DNA of 64,000 nucleotides, taken from assembly GCA_002812745.2 (NCBI GenBank), contig NCSJ02000163.1:28886-92885 (forward strand), written 5' to 3'. Origin of the DNA: Scytalidium lignicola. Lineage: Eukaryota > Ascomycota > Leotiomycetes. This document shows, one piece after another, positions 44,982-56,959 of the stretch. Under the pieces are notes generated by a model. It did not search any database. It worked only from the letters and a program-made list of their open reading frames with translations, and had not been told where the DNA came from. Each line of letters opens with the position of its first letter. The first letter of the stretch is position 1. The translations under genes were made by a program, and so were the position numbers.

Positions 44982-46287
44982 TTTGGCAGTATATTTTCGC
45001 AGCATGCTATTGTTTTCGCCGCAACTGACAGCTAATTACAGAGTAATGACACATGCACCCAGACATGGAGAAATAACGATTAATTAGATACTTGAGACGA
45101 AGTGTTATTGCGGAGACGGTGAAAATTCAAAAGCTCTCAGTAAAGCGTCAGTTGGGCCCCTGAATTTGTACGTGTAGGTAACAGAGAGTACAATATAGCT
45201 GCAGATATTTCTGAAGATCAGCGCACGAAGGGTTGAAGAAGAGAAGCCATGGTTAATCAAATTTTATTCTGCAAGTAGAACGTTGCCAAAGGGTACTTTC
45301 GCCTTACTATCTAAAACTACTACCATTTTCTTGTTCGTTTAGATTAAAGTGCATCTTATTTTTCTTTTCCTTTTAGAAAGAGAATTATATGTATATTTGC
45401 ACCTACAAACAATATTCTTGGCATGATCACATATATATAATCACGTGTAGACCAGATCGCATGTGAGTACGGGACGGTGTAGAGATCCGAGACGAGTCGG
45501 AAGAAAGCCGGGGTCTACAATTGAGCAGGCACCGACGGGGCTTCTACGGCAGAAGAAAAGGCGCTGACGGAGGGGTTTAGCTTCTGAAGTAGCATTGATC
45601 ACACGCGGTAACTAAAACGGAGGGGGCCTCTAGCTCTTTGGTTGTCGCCGCTTGGCCATTGATTGGACTGAGACTCGTTCATGAAGATAATGGTTGCAAA
45701 AGCCGGGAGCATAACCACTTTGATGGGATAGAGGACGAATCACTTCTTATATATATATATATATATATTGTTCTGCGGGGACCAAACACCGAAACTAAGA
45801 TCTGATATGGCACAATCCTGTTATATAGATGACCACCCTAAATTCTCATAATTTACATGCAAATTTAATTCTCTATAAATATCGGATCTAGTTTTACTCA
45901 CTTTATAATAATACTTACACCCAAACCCCACAACAAATACAAAAACCCCCGTACTATTCCAAATTGATCTCTTTGTTTGTTGAAATGCATATTATTATAT
46001 TTTTTAAATTAATTATAAACAAAATTCCAAATTAGGTTTAATATTGTCCACTTATCTAAAGAACAAGAGAAATTCCGAAAAGGGAAGGTCGTTTGTTACA
46101 TACAGTAATAGGTGCTTGATTTGGACTAGGGTAGGCATCCAACATACAACCATCCCCGAACTTGTGAAGCTCAAACCGTTAATAGGTAAAAGAAGTCCAC
46201 GTTGTACTTTTCGATTTGTCTCCGTTGATTGATTTTCTCTCTCATCTAGCCTAACCTTAGCCTCACCTTATTCCGCGACTGTTGAAA
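44982..46287. other. Divergent upstream region with TA repeat
   Basis: Region between the kinase (minus) and the M61-like gene (plus). It has a (TA)n microsatellite at about 45749-45768 and otherwise AT-rich DNA. No further gene is seen. Confidence 0.45.
45749..45768. repeat. (TA)n microsatellite
   Basis: Perfect TA repeat in the upstream region of the M61-like gene. Confidence 0.9.
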
Positions 46288-47958
46288 ATGTCAGACTTTG
46301 TGACATCTGTCATTCATGTCATAATTCTTCCAAGGTTCAATTCATCGCATCAAGTTGAATCCCTTCAAGTTTCATTATCTATCGGACCTTTACATCTCAA
46401 AGCGGGCGATACGCTTGTCTCGTTTCTTTCAAATCTCACAAGAAAAACTTCCATATCTCTAGACAATGATAATTGGCAAGCGACTGATGATTCGGGTGAG
46501 CTCCCTATTTATCGTAAAGCTCAGGAGTTCAATGCCGGTTGCAAGTGGGTTGTTCAACGTGACACATCAGGTAGTGTTAAAATATGTTATGAAGCAAATC
46601 CCTCAGCGAACGAGGTACCCTTCGATCAAGGTAGAGCCACAGACCTAAAATATGATCAGGGTGGACTCATCGGATCTGGCTTTTCGTTCATACCTGTCCC
46701 TCCCGGGGATGAGGTGTTTCGTCTAGTTGTGGAGTGGAATCTTACTGAAGCTCCAAAGGGTACGAGAGCAGTTTGGACATTTGGTGATGGCCCTGGACCT
46801 ATTGAGAAAATTGGACCAGCTTCAATATTGAGTGACTCTGTGTACATGGTTGGACCAATCAACAGCAATCCAGCCACCACAACAACAGAAACAAGTCCAC
46901 CTTACTATGGATATTACTGGTTTGGTGATCTTCCTCCTAATATCAAGGTGATCAAGGACATACATGAAGCGTTCTTCTTGAAAGTCTCGGAATTCTTCAA
47001 TGACACCCCTTCACCAAACAATCCTTACCGCCATTTTGTGAGAAATATGTCGCCTTCAAAGTCCTTCAGGGGGACTTCATTCACCCGTAGCCATATCTTC
47101 GACTACGATGATCAAATCAGTCAAGTTCAAGACTATGACTTAGTCAGAAGAATGGCGTATGAAATGGTACATAGCTTTCTCGGCCCCTCGGTCGTCGATC
47201 CAAAGATCAACTGGTTCTTCGAAGGAATCAAAAATACACTATCAATCTATCTTCCTTTTCGACCACCCAATCAGTTTCGTACTGGCCACTATTTTCAAGA
47301 AACCTTGAGTATGCTCTGCATGAAATACTACACTAGCCCGTATTTGCAGCTCCCTCAGAACGAACTTTTAGCATTGGCATCTAAAAATGATGCATACGCT
47401 ATCGAACATCTTGGAACACGGGCATGGGCTTTTGTTATTGGAACAGATTGTGCAGCCAGGAAGTTAACAAAGCTACCACAAAGGCCGATTGAGGATCTGG
47501 CAATCAAACCACTTGCGGTCAGAAAGAAGGATGGGAAACCGTATGGAATAGAGGAGTGGATCGAGTTGCTAACTCCCCTGATGGGGAATGATGCCAGAGT
47601 CCGTTATGAATATATGTGTGGCGGAAACGTGATTTTACTGCCAGTGGAAGTGTTTGGAGCGAAAAGTCATCGTTTGGTGCAGGTTGATCAAGAAATATTC
47701 GATCTTGGAATGGATAGACAAGGGTTTGAGGAGGGCTTAGTGAGGGGTCTAAAGAAAGGGAGCCGAGCTGAGAAAGCGGGCTTGAAAGAAGGTGATAAGA
47801 TCACTTGGAGTTCTCATGTTTGGAAGTGTGCGGAAGATTTTACAGCCGAGCTCAAAGTTGTTGTCAACAGGGAGGGGAAAGATTTCAACGTGACTTTCTG
47901 GCCTAGGGCCTACGAAAAGGCAAAAAGTTGGCAACTGGTCAAAGTGGAAGATATGTAA
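46288..47958 (+). CDS. M61-like (glycyl aminopeptidase fold) PDZ protein, zinc site altered
   Basis: Single-exon gene for 556 aa from the ATG at 46288 (MSDFVTSVIHV). The order of domains is that of M61 peptidases: an N-terminal beta domain, a thermolysin-like middle domain, and a C-terminal PDZ domain (about residues 470-545) with GLVRGLKKGSRAEKAGLKEG and DKITW. In M61 enzymes the zinc site is HExxH plus a downstream Glu. Here the aligned stretch is MAYEMVHSFLG, so the first histidine is Tyr291 while Glu292 and His295 remain; the downstream WFFEGIKN keeps the third ligand Glu. With one zinc ligand missing the protein is probably not a standard metallopeptidase. No signal peptide is evident. 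The family call rests on the YEMVH...WFFEG spacing and the PDZ module. Confidence 0.75.
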   Translation: MSDFVTSVIHVIILPRFNSSHQVESLQVSLSIGPLHLKAGDTLVSFLSNLTRKTSISLDNDNWQATDDSGELPIYRKAQEFNAGCKWVVQRDTSGSVKICYEANPSANEVPFDQGRATDLKYDQGGLIGSGFSFIPVPPGDEVFRLVVEWNLTEAPKGTRAVWTFGDGPGPIEKIGPASILSDSVYMVGPINSNPATTTTETSPPYYGYYWFGDLPPNIKVIKDIHEAFFLKVSEFFNDTPSPNNPYRHFVRNMSPSKSFRGTSFTRSHIFDYDDQISQVQDYDLVRRMAYEMVHSFLGPSVVDPKINWFFEGIKNTLSIYLPFRPPNQFRTGHYFQETLSMLCMKYYTSPYLQLPQNELLALASKNDAYAIEHLGTRAWAFVIGTDCAARKLTKLPQRPIEDLAIKPLAVRKKDGKPYGIEEWIELLTPLMGNDARVRYEYMCGGNVILLPVEVFGAKSHRLVQVDQEIFDLGMDRQGFEEGLVRGLKKGSRAEKAGLKEGDKITWSSHVWKCAEDFTAELKVVVNREGKDFNVTFWPRAYEKAKSWQLVKVEDM

Positions 47959-49682
47959 TTATCAATTGTGGGATTTAGATGATGATGATGATATTTATTT
48001 GTGTCCTAGCGGGTCAGGTTCGAGGCTTGCTACCCTGTGACCTCCTGAAAGGTATGAAGACGTGCTAAGCTTAGGATTTATATACAAAGTACTATCTAAA
48101 AGAGAGCTAAAAACTATAAGAGACAAAAAACTTCTCTTTATAAACAGTTTTAAGTCTTTGACTCAATCTTATTCTATAAACTACCTCAGAAGTGTTATAA
48201 GTTCGTAGAATACAGGTGTTGAGTCGTCGTATTCCATTGTGAGACCCAGTTATACCCGCGACTCACATTAACTTCAACAGAAAAATTTCCTGTACNTTTT
48301 TTTATTTGGTCTGATCCGTATACTTTGTTATGGTTGACTGTGTCGCAAAGTTTATCGTTTTTCATTACTGCATCTCAGCCGAAAACTCGGTGTCAACCTC
48401 AGTAAAATAATTATAGCTAAGTCTAGCCAAAATGAATCGTAAATTGTTGGTATATCAGCATGAATTAACGATCAATCATGTGAATGTGGTGAGGGGTAAT
48501 TACTGAAAACNTTTTTTTCTACAGGCGCATAATAAGCAGCCTGATTACAATCTTAAATATGTACTTTTTTGTTTTGTTTATTATTTTCCTCCGTCTTTCT
48601 CTGATACTTCTACTCCAGGACCGAAACTCCAGATCTCGATCTTAGCATGTGAAATGATGATGGCCACACGCTAGGCATCCTGTAAGTGCATACGACGGGC
48701 AAACTCGCAAGCCACAAAATGAAAGGGATTTCTGTGATAACTAAATCTGCACTTTGGAACGCAGAATGACTAGGGAATTAATGAAACTACTGTACTTGTT
48801 TTCCGGGGGAGGGGAAGAAACCGGGTGGATGGATCCGCAGGACAAGTGTGTGTGTGGGTGTTGTACTCCAGACCGTGCATGGAAGTAAAGGATACTGGGG
48901 AAAGTTAGTTCATCATCAGGCCATCAGGCCCAGGATCGTAAGTGGTCTTTCCCTGTGCTCCGAAAAAGGAAATAAAATCTACAAAGTATCGGCCATTTAT
49001 GAAGCTGAATCTTTCCTTTACCGCGGCTATGACACGCGGCACTAAATAGTAGTTTGTATGGAGAGGAGTGTTGTCGGGTTATTCATCTAATAAGATTTCC
49101 CCCTTCTCTTCTTATCAGGCTGGTCTATATCCTACCAACATTTTAGTAGCCTTTCTCGGACTTAGAAGTCATCCTTCACACTACCCTAACTTTAGAAGTG
49201 CAAAACCCATACGCCCCTCATTTAATCAACATGAAATGGATAGTCCTTTGGTAGAGTTTGCCGGTGCCGAAAAAATAAGTTCTAGATGACGTCTAATGTG
49301 TGCCTGGAATGTCTAGTTAGATATCCGATGGTTTGGCGCGGGAAGAAAAGCTGGCGCCAGGAGATTCAAAATTGTGGGGATGGAAGAAGGTGAGGCGTTC
49401 GAGCATTAGCCCGCGGCAGAGGTGGTGTCCGGTCATCGGGGGGAAGAGTGGCACCAGTGGCTAGTGTTTTCATTCATTCATATCACTTCTAATTCATGAC
49501 TCGCTCCTCCCATGCTTACATGCTTGTAGTGTATATTTTTCAAACAGTATTTTTTTCCTTGTGGGTTGTGCGCACGCTGTGACCTCGCGCGGGGGATTTG
49601 TGGAGTTTATGCGGAGTTTTTCCCTGTTGCTGACCGTCTTCAAGAGATCCAGCCTAAACCATCTCCGCTAGAAAAAAAACAG

Positions 49683-49711
49683 ACACACACACACACGCAC
49701 ACACACACACA
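49683..49711. repeat. (AC)n microsatellite
   Basis: Dinucleotide AC repeat with one G interruption, preceded by an A run. Non-coding. Confidence 0.9.
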
Positions 49712-50459
49712 ACAAAAAATAAAAAAGGGCAGCCACGGTGATCATATATCAAAAGCAGACCTCAGAATTAGCTCCGTGGCTGTTTGAGGACTAATGATTA
49801 GCTGCAGGACAGTACCGGTAACTTAGTGTAGATACACGAAAAACAGCGGAAAGGCACGAAAGACCAGCAACAACGGTACTGTACGGTAAACTCGGTAATT
49901 AGTGCGGGCGAGTCCGTCGGCAGACTAAATCAGTAAATGCGCCGGGAAAGTCACGGGGTGTCGTGAGGTTCTTTGCAAGTGGAACTGCTTTGGGACTGGT
50001 CTGCATCACTTCAGCCAATCACAGCCTGCACAACGTCCGCTCGTCCCTCTCTCTAGGTCTCTAGCTTCAGTCGCAACCCAGCACTGCGGGGTCTCCGCTG
50101 TCGCCAAATCCAGCAAAACCAGCAAACGGGGTGTCAGCACACAAACTTGGACCACACAAACTTTCCATCTCAGATTGGGGTGTGACTAGACGATCCTACC
50201 ACAGCATGGGGACTAACCAGCTACTTCGGGCAGGTAGAATGGAGAAAAGAAGACAAGAGGTTTGATACTTCCTGGTACTGGGAGATGCAGTAGACGTGAG
50301 GATTTGAGCAAAAAAGCTGGGGCACGGTGCAGGACACGAGCCAACGACATCATCAGCTGATGCATGGGGATGCGATCTGCAACGCATCTTCGCCGTCGTT
50401 GATTTTCAGGGAACCGCGCAAAAAACTGGTGCGGCACTAGAACGGTAGAACGGGTCATT

Positions 50460-50507
50460 GGCACTGGCACTGGCACTGTTTAATGGGGCATGAATGGCAT
50501 GAATGGC
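50460..50507. repeat. Short tandem repeats (6 bp x3, 9 bp x2)
   Basis: GGCACT is repeated three times (50460-50477), and shortly after ATGAATGGC twice (50490-50507). They lie in the upstream region of the jen1-like gene. Confidence 0.85.
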
Positions 50508-50755
50508 ACGAAAATAGCAGAAATGGTCCCCAAGCAGCAGAAAGACTTTTGCTAGCGTTGTACATCCGGTGCTAGAATCCGAATCCTGGAGCAAAAAGGA
50601 TGACAGCGGCGACAAGGTCGGCGATACCCACCGATGTAGGTAGGTGCGATGGGCAGGAATACCAGGTTTGGTTGGTCCCAGACCAGGGCCTGCGTGCGCT
50701 GCGTGGTTGCAGGGTCGTACAGTAGCTGCGAATTGTCTGATTCTGACCTGGAGAA

Positions 50756-50764
50756 ATATATAAG
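50756..50764 (+). promoter_or_regulatory. TATA box of jen1-like gene
   Basis: ATATATAAG lies about 155 bp before a probable 5' UTR intron donor and 390 bp before the start codon. Position and sequence fit a core promoter TATA element; this is inferred from sequence only. Confidence 0.5.
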
Positions 50765-50920
50765 TCCCCAGCTGCTCCCCCAGTTTTGGGATTCCGGTAC
50801 TCTTTGCTGCTCGAGTCTGGTGCTTTGAAAACTTCCTCGTTGACAGACCTTGGTGACTGGGAGAAAGTTTATATCGATGCGATAATCGTGTGGTGATCCA
50901 AACGAAGAAAACTTGTCAAA

Positions 50921-51110
50921 GTAAGTTTACACCAAACGATACACCTCTCAATTGCGGTTGCGCTCCTCCACCCCCCCATCTTCCATCTCCCATCATTCCA
51001 GCCCCGCTCCTTGCGTGTTGTTGTGCTTGGTCAAGCAGGGCAGATCGCACTTGCCTCGTGATGCGCGCTTGTTTATAGCAACCAGATTGCTAACCACCGT
51101 CTCTCCTCAG
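50921..51110 (+). other. Probable 5' UTR intron of jen1-like gene
   Basis: A perfect donor GTAAGT at 50921, a CTAAC branch site near 51090 and a pyrimidine-rich acceptor CTCTCCTCAG ending at 51110 bracket 190 nt that end 43 nt before the start codon at 51154. Short ATGs inside would be removed by splicing, which supports the reading. Confidence 0.6.
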
Positions 51111-51153
51111 TCTCTGCTCACTTCTCTCGCACAGAAGAGAAACACCATTCGAC

Positions 51154-52896
51154 ATGGCTGAGCACTACAGCGGCAAAGAGGACGTCGGCGCCCCTGCTGG
51201 CAATGAGCTGCACGAGTCGCACGCGCCGCCCATCATGACAGCTTGGGAATATGCCACAACTCGAATTTCAACCCTCAAGCCACCGATGCTGGCCGCCCCG
51301 AATCCAATCCGGCTGTTGAGGCTGCTGAGTGGAAAGCAATGGCTTTTCTTCCTCGTGGGCTTCATCGCCTGGGTATGTCGCCCTCTTCAACTTATTCAAC
51401 CCTGTCCCTTATCACATGCACCATGAAAATGCTAACCAAACTACAATCAGTCCTGGGATGCATTTGACTTCTTCACCGTCTCTCTCACTGTTTCCGATCT
51501 GGCCAAGACTTTCGACAAGTCCAACACTGACATCACTTGGGGTATCACCCTCGTGCTCATGCTGCGTTCCGTCGGTTCTATTATCTTTGGTATTGCTGCC
51601 GATCGTTATGGCCGTAAGTGGCCGTTTATCGTGAATAATGTTCTTTTCATCGTCCTTGAATTGGCCACTGGATTCTGTCAGACCTACAAGCAGTTTCTCG
51701 GATGCCGTGCCCTCTTCGGCATTGCAATGGGAGGCCTGTACGGCAATGCAGCTGCTACCGCCCTGGAAGATTGCCCTGAAGAAGCCAGAGGTCTCATTAG
51801 TGGTATGTTGCAGCAGGGATATGCTTTTGGATACTTGCTTGCCACCGTTTTCGCCCGAGGTTTAGTCAATACTACGAGCCATGGATGGAGACCACTTTAC
51901 TGGTTTGGAGCTTGCCCACCCATTCTTATCATCCTCTTCAGGCTGTGCTTGCCCGAGACGGATAGTTACAAGGAGAGACAGGCGGTCAGAGAAGAGCGAG
52001 GCAACATCTCAAGCACCTTTATCCAGGAAGGTAAAGTTGCACTGAAGAAGCATTGGTTGTTACTCATTTATTTGGTTATGCTTATGGCCGGGTTCAACTT
52101 CATGGTTTGTCTTCCCTCTTCCTACTTATCATCACTTAAATCTACATACAAAAAAAAAAGATGTCGTAACGCTAACTTTGCTATCACACAGTCACACGGT
52201 TCCCAAGATCTCTACCCAACTATGCTCACGAACCAGTACGGTTTCTCTTCAGATGCCGTAACTGTAACTCAAGTTGTCGCCAACCTTGGTGCTATGGCTG
52301 GTGGTACTGTAATTGGGTATTGCTCTCAGATCTTCGGCCGTCGTTTCTCCATCATCTTCATCAGTATTATTGGAGGCGCCCTCTTATACCCATACACGTT
52401 TGTTTCATCAAAGTCAATCATAGCTGCGGCATTCTTCGAGCAATTCTGTGTTCAAGGTGCATGGGGTGTTATCCCTATCCATTTGATGGAGCTTTCCCCT
52501 GGATCATTTAGAACCTTCGTTGTTGGTACGGCTTACCAGCTGGGTAACCTTGCATCCTCTGCTTCCAGCACTATCGAATCCCGTATTGGTGAACGATTCC
52601 CCCTTCCTCCAAAGGGTGAAGTTGCTCGATACAAGTACGGCTTGGTTATTTGCATTTTCATGGGATGTGTCTTTGCATTCACCATTCTGATGACTCTTAT
52701 TGGCCCCGAGTATCTCAGACGCAGTTTTGATATTGAGGATGATGACGATATTGCAGAAGCTGCCGGACATGATACTATTGAGAGTGCTTTGGCAAGGATG
52801 CGGCAGGGTGGAATTGAGGCAGGAAGGAATCCTGATGCTATTGAGGCTAGTGATCGTGAGGACAAGGCAACAGCGAATACTACAGAAAAGGTTTAA
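51154..52896 (+). CDS. Jen1-type carboxylic acid permease (MFS)
   Basis: Major facilitator proton symporter for lactate, pyruvate and related mono- or dicarboxylates in the plasma membrane. Three exons (51154-51372, 51451-52104, 52192-52896) give 525 aa. The sugar-transporter-like loop reads FGIAADRYGRKWPFIVNN, with the standard D-R-x-G-R-K pattern. Exon 2/3 joining creates the diagnostic Jen1 signature NFMSHGSQDLYPT (residues 289-301), which fits Nxx(S/T)Hx(S/T)QDxxxT. Further family blocks are AMGGLYGNAAATALEDCPEE, GMLQQGYAFGYLLATVF and FFEQFCVQGAWGVIPIHLME. Both termini are cytoplasmic, acidic and hydrophilic. The exact substrate cannot be fixed from sequence. Confidence 0.95.
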
Positions 52897-55109
52897 TGAG
52901 ATGGTGAATTCGATATTCAATGACTGATTGGATTTTGATGATGGTTATGAATTGATGTAGTGATACTCCAACTTGGTTCGGTAGAAGAGCTAATTTAATT
53001 GAATGATCCACTTATGTCTATTAAATTCTTGAATGATGTCTTTAAAGAGCATGTAGCTAAAATTCCATTAGCTATTCACTTTGCTGTCTCATTAACGATC
53101 AACCAATCAATCATTAAATATCTAACACCAATGGTGATGCCTCCTCCGTAGTAAACTAACATATCCTAAAAGTTTGCAGGAAATATCTCGCGCACTCTGA
53201 TCGACATTGTGCTCTTCGACAAGCTGGAGGCTCACCAGGAGGCCTTGGCCGCAAGCAACCTATCTATTCGCGGGGATGTTTCTGAATGGATTACTTATCA
53301 AGGGGGACTTACATACATGTTTTGACCAATATTTACTCTCGGTCAATCCTGATGTAAATGCCCCGTGACTTACGTTTGGTCATGGAAGTTATACTAATGT
53401 GCAGTAATATAGGATGGTTACAAAATTATCACGTTTATCGATAACGACTGGGAAATAGACGGTCGATGCCAAAACTTAGACTGGAAATGAAATAATCAGC
53501 GGAGTGGCCGATTTCGTCGTCGAAAGTAGCTCGGCAGATTCTTGTTAGAAGTGCAATACTGAGACTAGATCAGTACTTGTTTACATATCGAGGGAGAGAG
53601 AATAGTTTTAGTCTCTGAAAGGGCTAGAAGAGCTCTTATTGACAACATAGACAGATACAACAACGATCATTGCGTTCGAAAAGCCTGTGCGTCCTAATGC
53701 AGTGCTGCACTCAAGCTTTTGGAGAGAACTCAACCTTCCAATTAAGCGGCTCGTGCTTGACGAGGTTCAAGTAGTAAACAAAGAGATAGATGCACTTGCA
53801 TCTTCGGAAAGTTTTAACTTCCGGGCTTTGGGATTCTTCCTAGAAACATCGCTCGCCTTCATGATATGTGATACCTAGCAGATTTAAAACAAAGATTACA
53901 AGCAAAGAGTTTAAGCTAAAAGAAATGAACTGTGCGGAGGAAATTGTCCCTTGTGGAGGTGTGACAGCGCGGATGAAAGGTGTCTCGAAAGAGCCCGACG
54001 AGTGCGTGTTGGACGTAATGCGGTACCCGGTGAGCCTCTACTTTCTACTTTGGTGTTAGGGTCAGTGTTCCTCATCGTCAATTACTGGAAGGCAATCCAA
54101 CAAGATGCTCAATCACGGTACTCGTGAGGTTCACTATTACCACAATCATTAACGGTTCTTTCCAAGAATCATTGAAAGTGATACTAAACAAGAATTCAGG
54201 ATAGTAGACCTTCTCTCTTCTTCTGCTGTGTTTACACATATTACTTTATATAGCATAGCATTTATTATCCTCACACCACGTAAATCCTCCTTAAAATTCA
54301 ATTAAAACTAACTTTTAACTTTAGATTAATAATAGCACCATCTATTAAAAATAAAAACTTATCTTTTTTGAGTACTAAAAGACCTCTTTAAATATATAAA
54401 GAAGAATAACACAAATGATGTTTTCAAAACAAAGGCTTTGATATGTTTTGACGCTTTACAACAAGTTACAATAGAATTGGGGGTTGATATTCGACTAGAA
54501 CCTTACTTTTCTTTAAAACGTTAAAGTTCTATGGTAAGGACGGGTTAAATGAGGGGACAGAAGGAAAACGGAAGAGTAAGTTAAATCGGCAATAAAGAAG
54601 TTAGATCGGCGACAGCAAATTCTCGTTGTCAAAAGTGATCATATTTTATACTCTATTCCATGCGTTTTGTGATTTGGATTGGATTGATTTGATCTCTCTA
54701 ATTCAAAATTTGAAATGGCTCCCAAGAACTACTCCTGTATCCTTAACAGAGAGGTCGTTGGTCCAATCCTAACCGTAGATTTTTGCTAATGTAGTGCAGC
54801 ACAATAGATAGTAGCGTTATTACGTTACTACCGAATTATTACACATACCTCGTGGAAAAGTACTTTTTAATTATCAGTACAATTAGATTAAAACAAAAAA
54901 AATAGACTAGNATCATGTGTAAATCAATAAGAGTTAAGAAATTGAGAATNAAAAAAGTAAAGATCACATTCATAAATGTTATATATGTTAAAGGAAAAAG
55001 AGAGTTTATTGAAATACGTCAACGTAAAGTACTTTCCCATTTAGGAAACTTGCTTAGCTACCTTCTCCCTTTTCTCATCCACCTCCCGTTGTTCTTCCAT
55101 ATTTAATAT
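52897..55109. other. AT-rich gene-poor region, relics
   Basis: After the permease the composition turns AT-rich. A 50-codon open stretch near 53176-53328 (ISRTLIDIVLFDKLEAHQEA) has no ATG and no recognised family. A possible helicase scrap lies at 53690-53875. From 54240 to 55100 the DNA is very AT-rich with Ns at 54911 and 54950 and no coding signal. Confidence 0.4.
53690..53875 (+). pseudogene. Possible SNF2-type helicase scrap
   Basis: The plus strand reads LHSSFWRELNLPIKRLVLDE followed by VQVVNKEID before drifting into unrelated sequence and a stop. LVLDEVQVV resembles the DExH/Q box of SNF2-family ATPases, and the preceding HSxxWxR pattern is common just before that box. No Walker A or later motifs are found nearby. 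This is a weak call that could be chance. Confidence 0.22.
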
Positions 55110-55457
55110 TACATCTTTCGGAAAAGACTAGTACCTAATGTGTATACTTTTTCCAAAATGCAATTCTCTTTTCTCCTGAACTTTGTTATAAAGAAGATAT
55201 AACCTTATCCTCAAATATTCTTCCTTATACAAATCCGCATCAGTCCAAATCTTATCTTTTAAGATCTGCAGAAGGGCAAGCCGGTGCCTGGTCTTGTCAT
55301 CAGGTTATTCTTCGTTCACAAAATCTTTTAAAGCTAATTCGCATAAGAATATAGCCTCCTCGACTGCAGTTAAACGCGCATTTCTAGCTACTTGAAGAGT
55401 GATCAAGCTGTTAAGATCACTGTCTGTGTCTATGTCTGATTCGACATTGCCATTCAT
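55110..55457 (-). pseudogene. Broken ORF with one in-frame stop
   Basis: On the minus strand an ATG at 55457 opens a frame (MNGNVESDIDTDSDLNSLIT, then AVEEAIFLCELALKDFVNEE). It meets TAA at 55307-55305 and then continues in the same frame for another 64 codons (DDKTRHRLALLQILKDKIWT and YLRIRLYLLYNKVQEKREL) to TAA at 55110. Amphipathic helical composition continues on both sides of the stop, so this looks like one coding unit with a nonsense change. I do not recognise the family. Confidence 0.4.
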
Positions 55458-56643
55458 CTTCAGCACAGATTCTTTTTGTGTGATGGTTGATAGGAAGGAG
55501 GGAAGTGAGGGTATTTATAGGGAAAGTTTGTATGTANGGGGGGGTAGGATTCACTATATTAAGATATCGGATTGGTAATGTGGTATTCACTTAATGCTTT
55601 TCTTCGGTCCTTGGATTGGGATGATATGAATAGAGTGAATTGAAATTGATCTCTTGATTTAGTTATTGTTGACTTTCTTATTCTGACAACTGATCAATAT
55701 TGGGGGTCTTTTTCTCTTGTATAAGGCTTACGGTAGTGTTATTAGCAAGTCAAACCGCATTTCACAAGGTTCTCTTCTTACTGTTAAAAAATAGAGTTGT
55801 CCACATTTTAATACTAGGTAATATCTTAAAAATAATGTTTAGACTGGAGGTCGATGCTGGAACTTGTTTGGTCGTACGACTAGACTATTAATCGGAATTG
55901 AATGATGGAATCGATAATGACAATTCAATTGACAGGGAAATCAGGATCGAAGATCATTCTTCTTGCAGAAGGTAAATATCAGTCTTTTTATTTACTTATA
56001 ATTCTTATTATACTGTCTAATATTTGAGATTAAATTCGGTCACTGAATTATTGCAGGTTAAGAATTGCATTACTTCAAGATATGTTGGTCTGCACTGATG
56101 TATTTCTTATTTGTTGCATGAAGAAAATATATATAGTTAGGCATTATTGTTGTAGTAGCTCTCCTAGTTCACTATCCTTCAACTATAATCATGACAAATA
56201 AATAGGCAATTGCGTTTGAGTGAAGGAGAAATAATGTTAGTGAATAAAAAAAAAATNAAAAAGAGACAAATATCAAAAGAGTTCGAGCCATTACGCTCTA
56301 CATCTCTACTAATGTCAGTGACAAGCACATCAATACATTAGATTTATTGTCCCCTTCCGCCTCTTAGAATAACAATTTGACCTGACCGTTCTGCCACAAC
56401 GGCGCTTTTTATTATTCGTTAGAAATAAGGTTGCTTATTTTGGTTTATATAGATATCTGCCTCAGGGTGGAAGGTCGCTAGGAAAGGCGAGGAGACTGGC
56501 TTTGCATGGGTGTAGAGCGCTCGACTTGATTACAACGGAGGTAAGTCTTCAAGTTTCCAGGGATGTCAATCATTATTTGCTATTTCATATTCTGCTATAA
56601 TTGTACCCTTTGTGTAGGTTGACGTAGTTTGCCATCTATAGTT

Positions 56644-56896
56644 CCGCAGAAAGTAGCACAACAACGAGCTGGTCCATTCGAAGTTCTAGCAAAGGTGGGA
56701 GCTCAGGCGTAGAATAGCCATTCCCGAGCATTGGAGACTACATCCAGTCTTCGCCTTACAGAAGCTCGAATATTGTTCACTCGAAGCAGATCCATACAAT
56801 CGACCTCGACCTACACATCCGGGACTAGTCTATGTGGAGGGAGACACTGAAGATTACCAATCCTTCGAACTCGAGCGCATCATTGCAAAGAAATGA
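56644..56896 (+). mobile_element. Ty3/gypsy retrotransposon fragment, integrase C-terminal part
   Basis: One frame reads QKVAQQRAGPFEVLAKVG, then after a small deletion IAIPEHWRLHPVFALQKLEY, DPYNRPRPTHPGLVYVEGD and YQSFELERIIAKK. This is the segment after the integrase core up to the chromodomain start in Ty3/gypsy elements. An in-frame TAG and a probable 2-nt deletion near 56711-56716 show it is dead. No LTRs are visible around it. Confidence 0.7.
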
Positions 56897-56959
56897 GCCC
56901 CTACAGGACGTGTTAAATATTTGAACTTTTGGCCAGACCCCGCGCCGAGGGGCTTCGAA

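Larger units (their letters stand above)
47959..50755. other. Long gene-free region upstream of jen1-like gene
   Basis: About 2.8 kb with no supportable gene. It holds Ns beside T runs (48296, 48511), an (AC)n tract (49683-49711) and short tandem repeats near 50460-50507. Carboxylate permease genes are often controlled by carbon source; a long upstream region fits that, but no specific sites are claimed. Confidence 0.45.
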
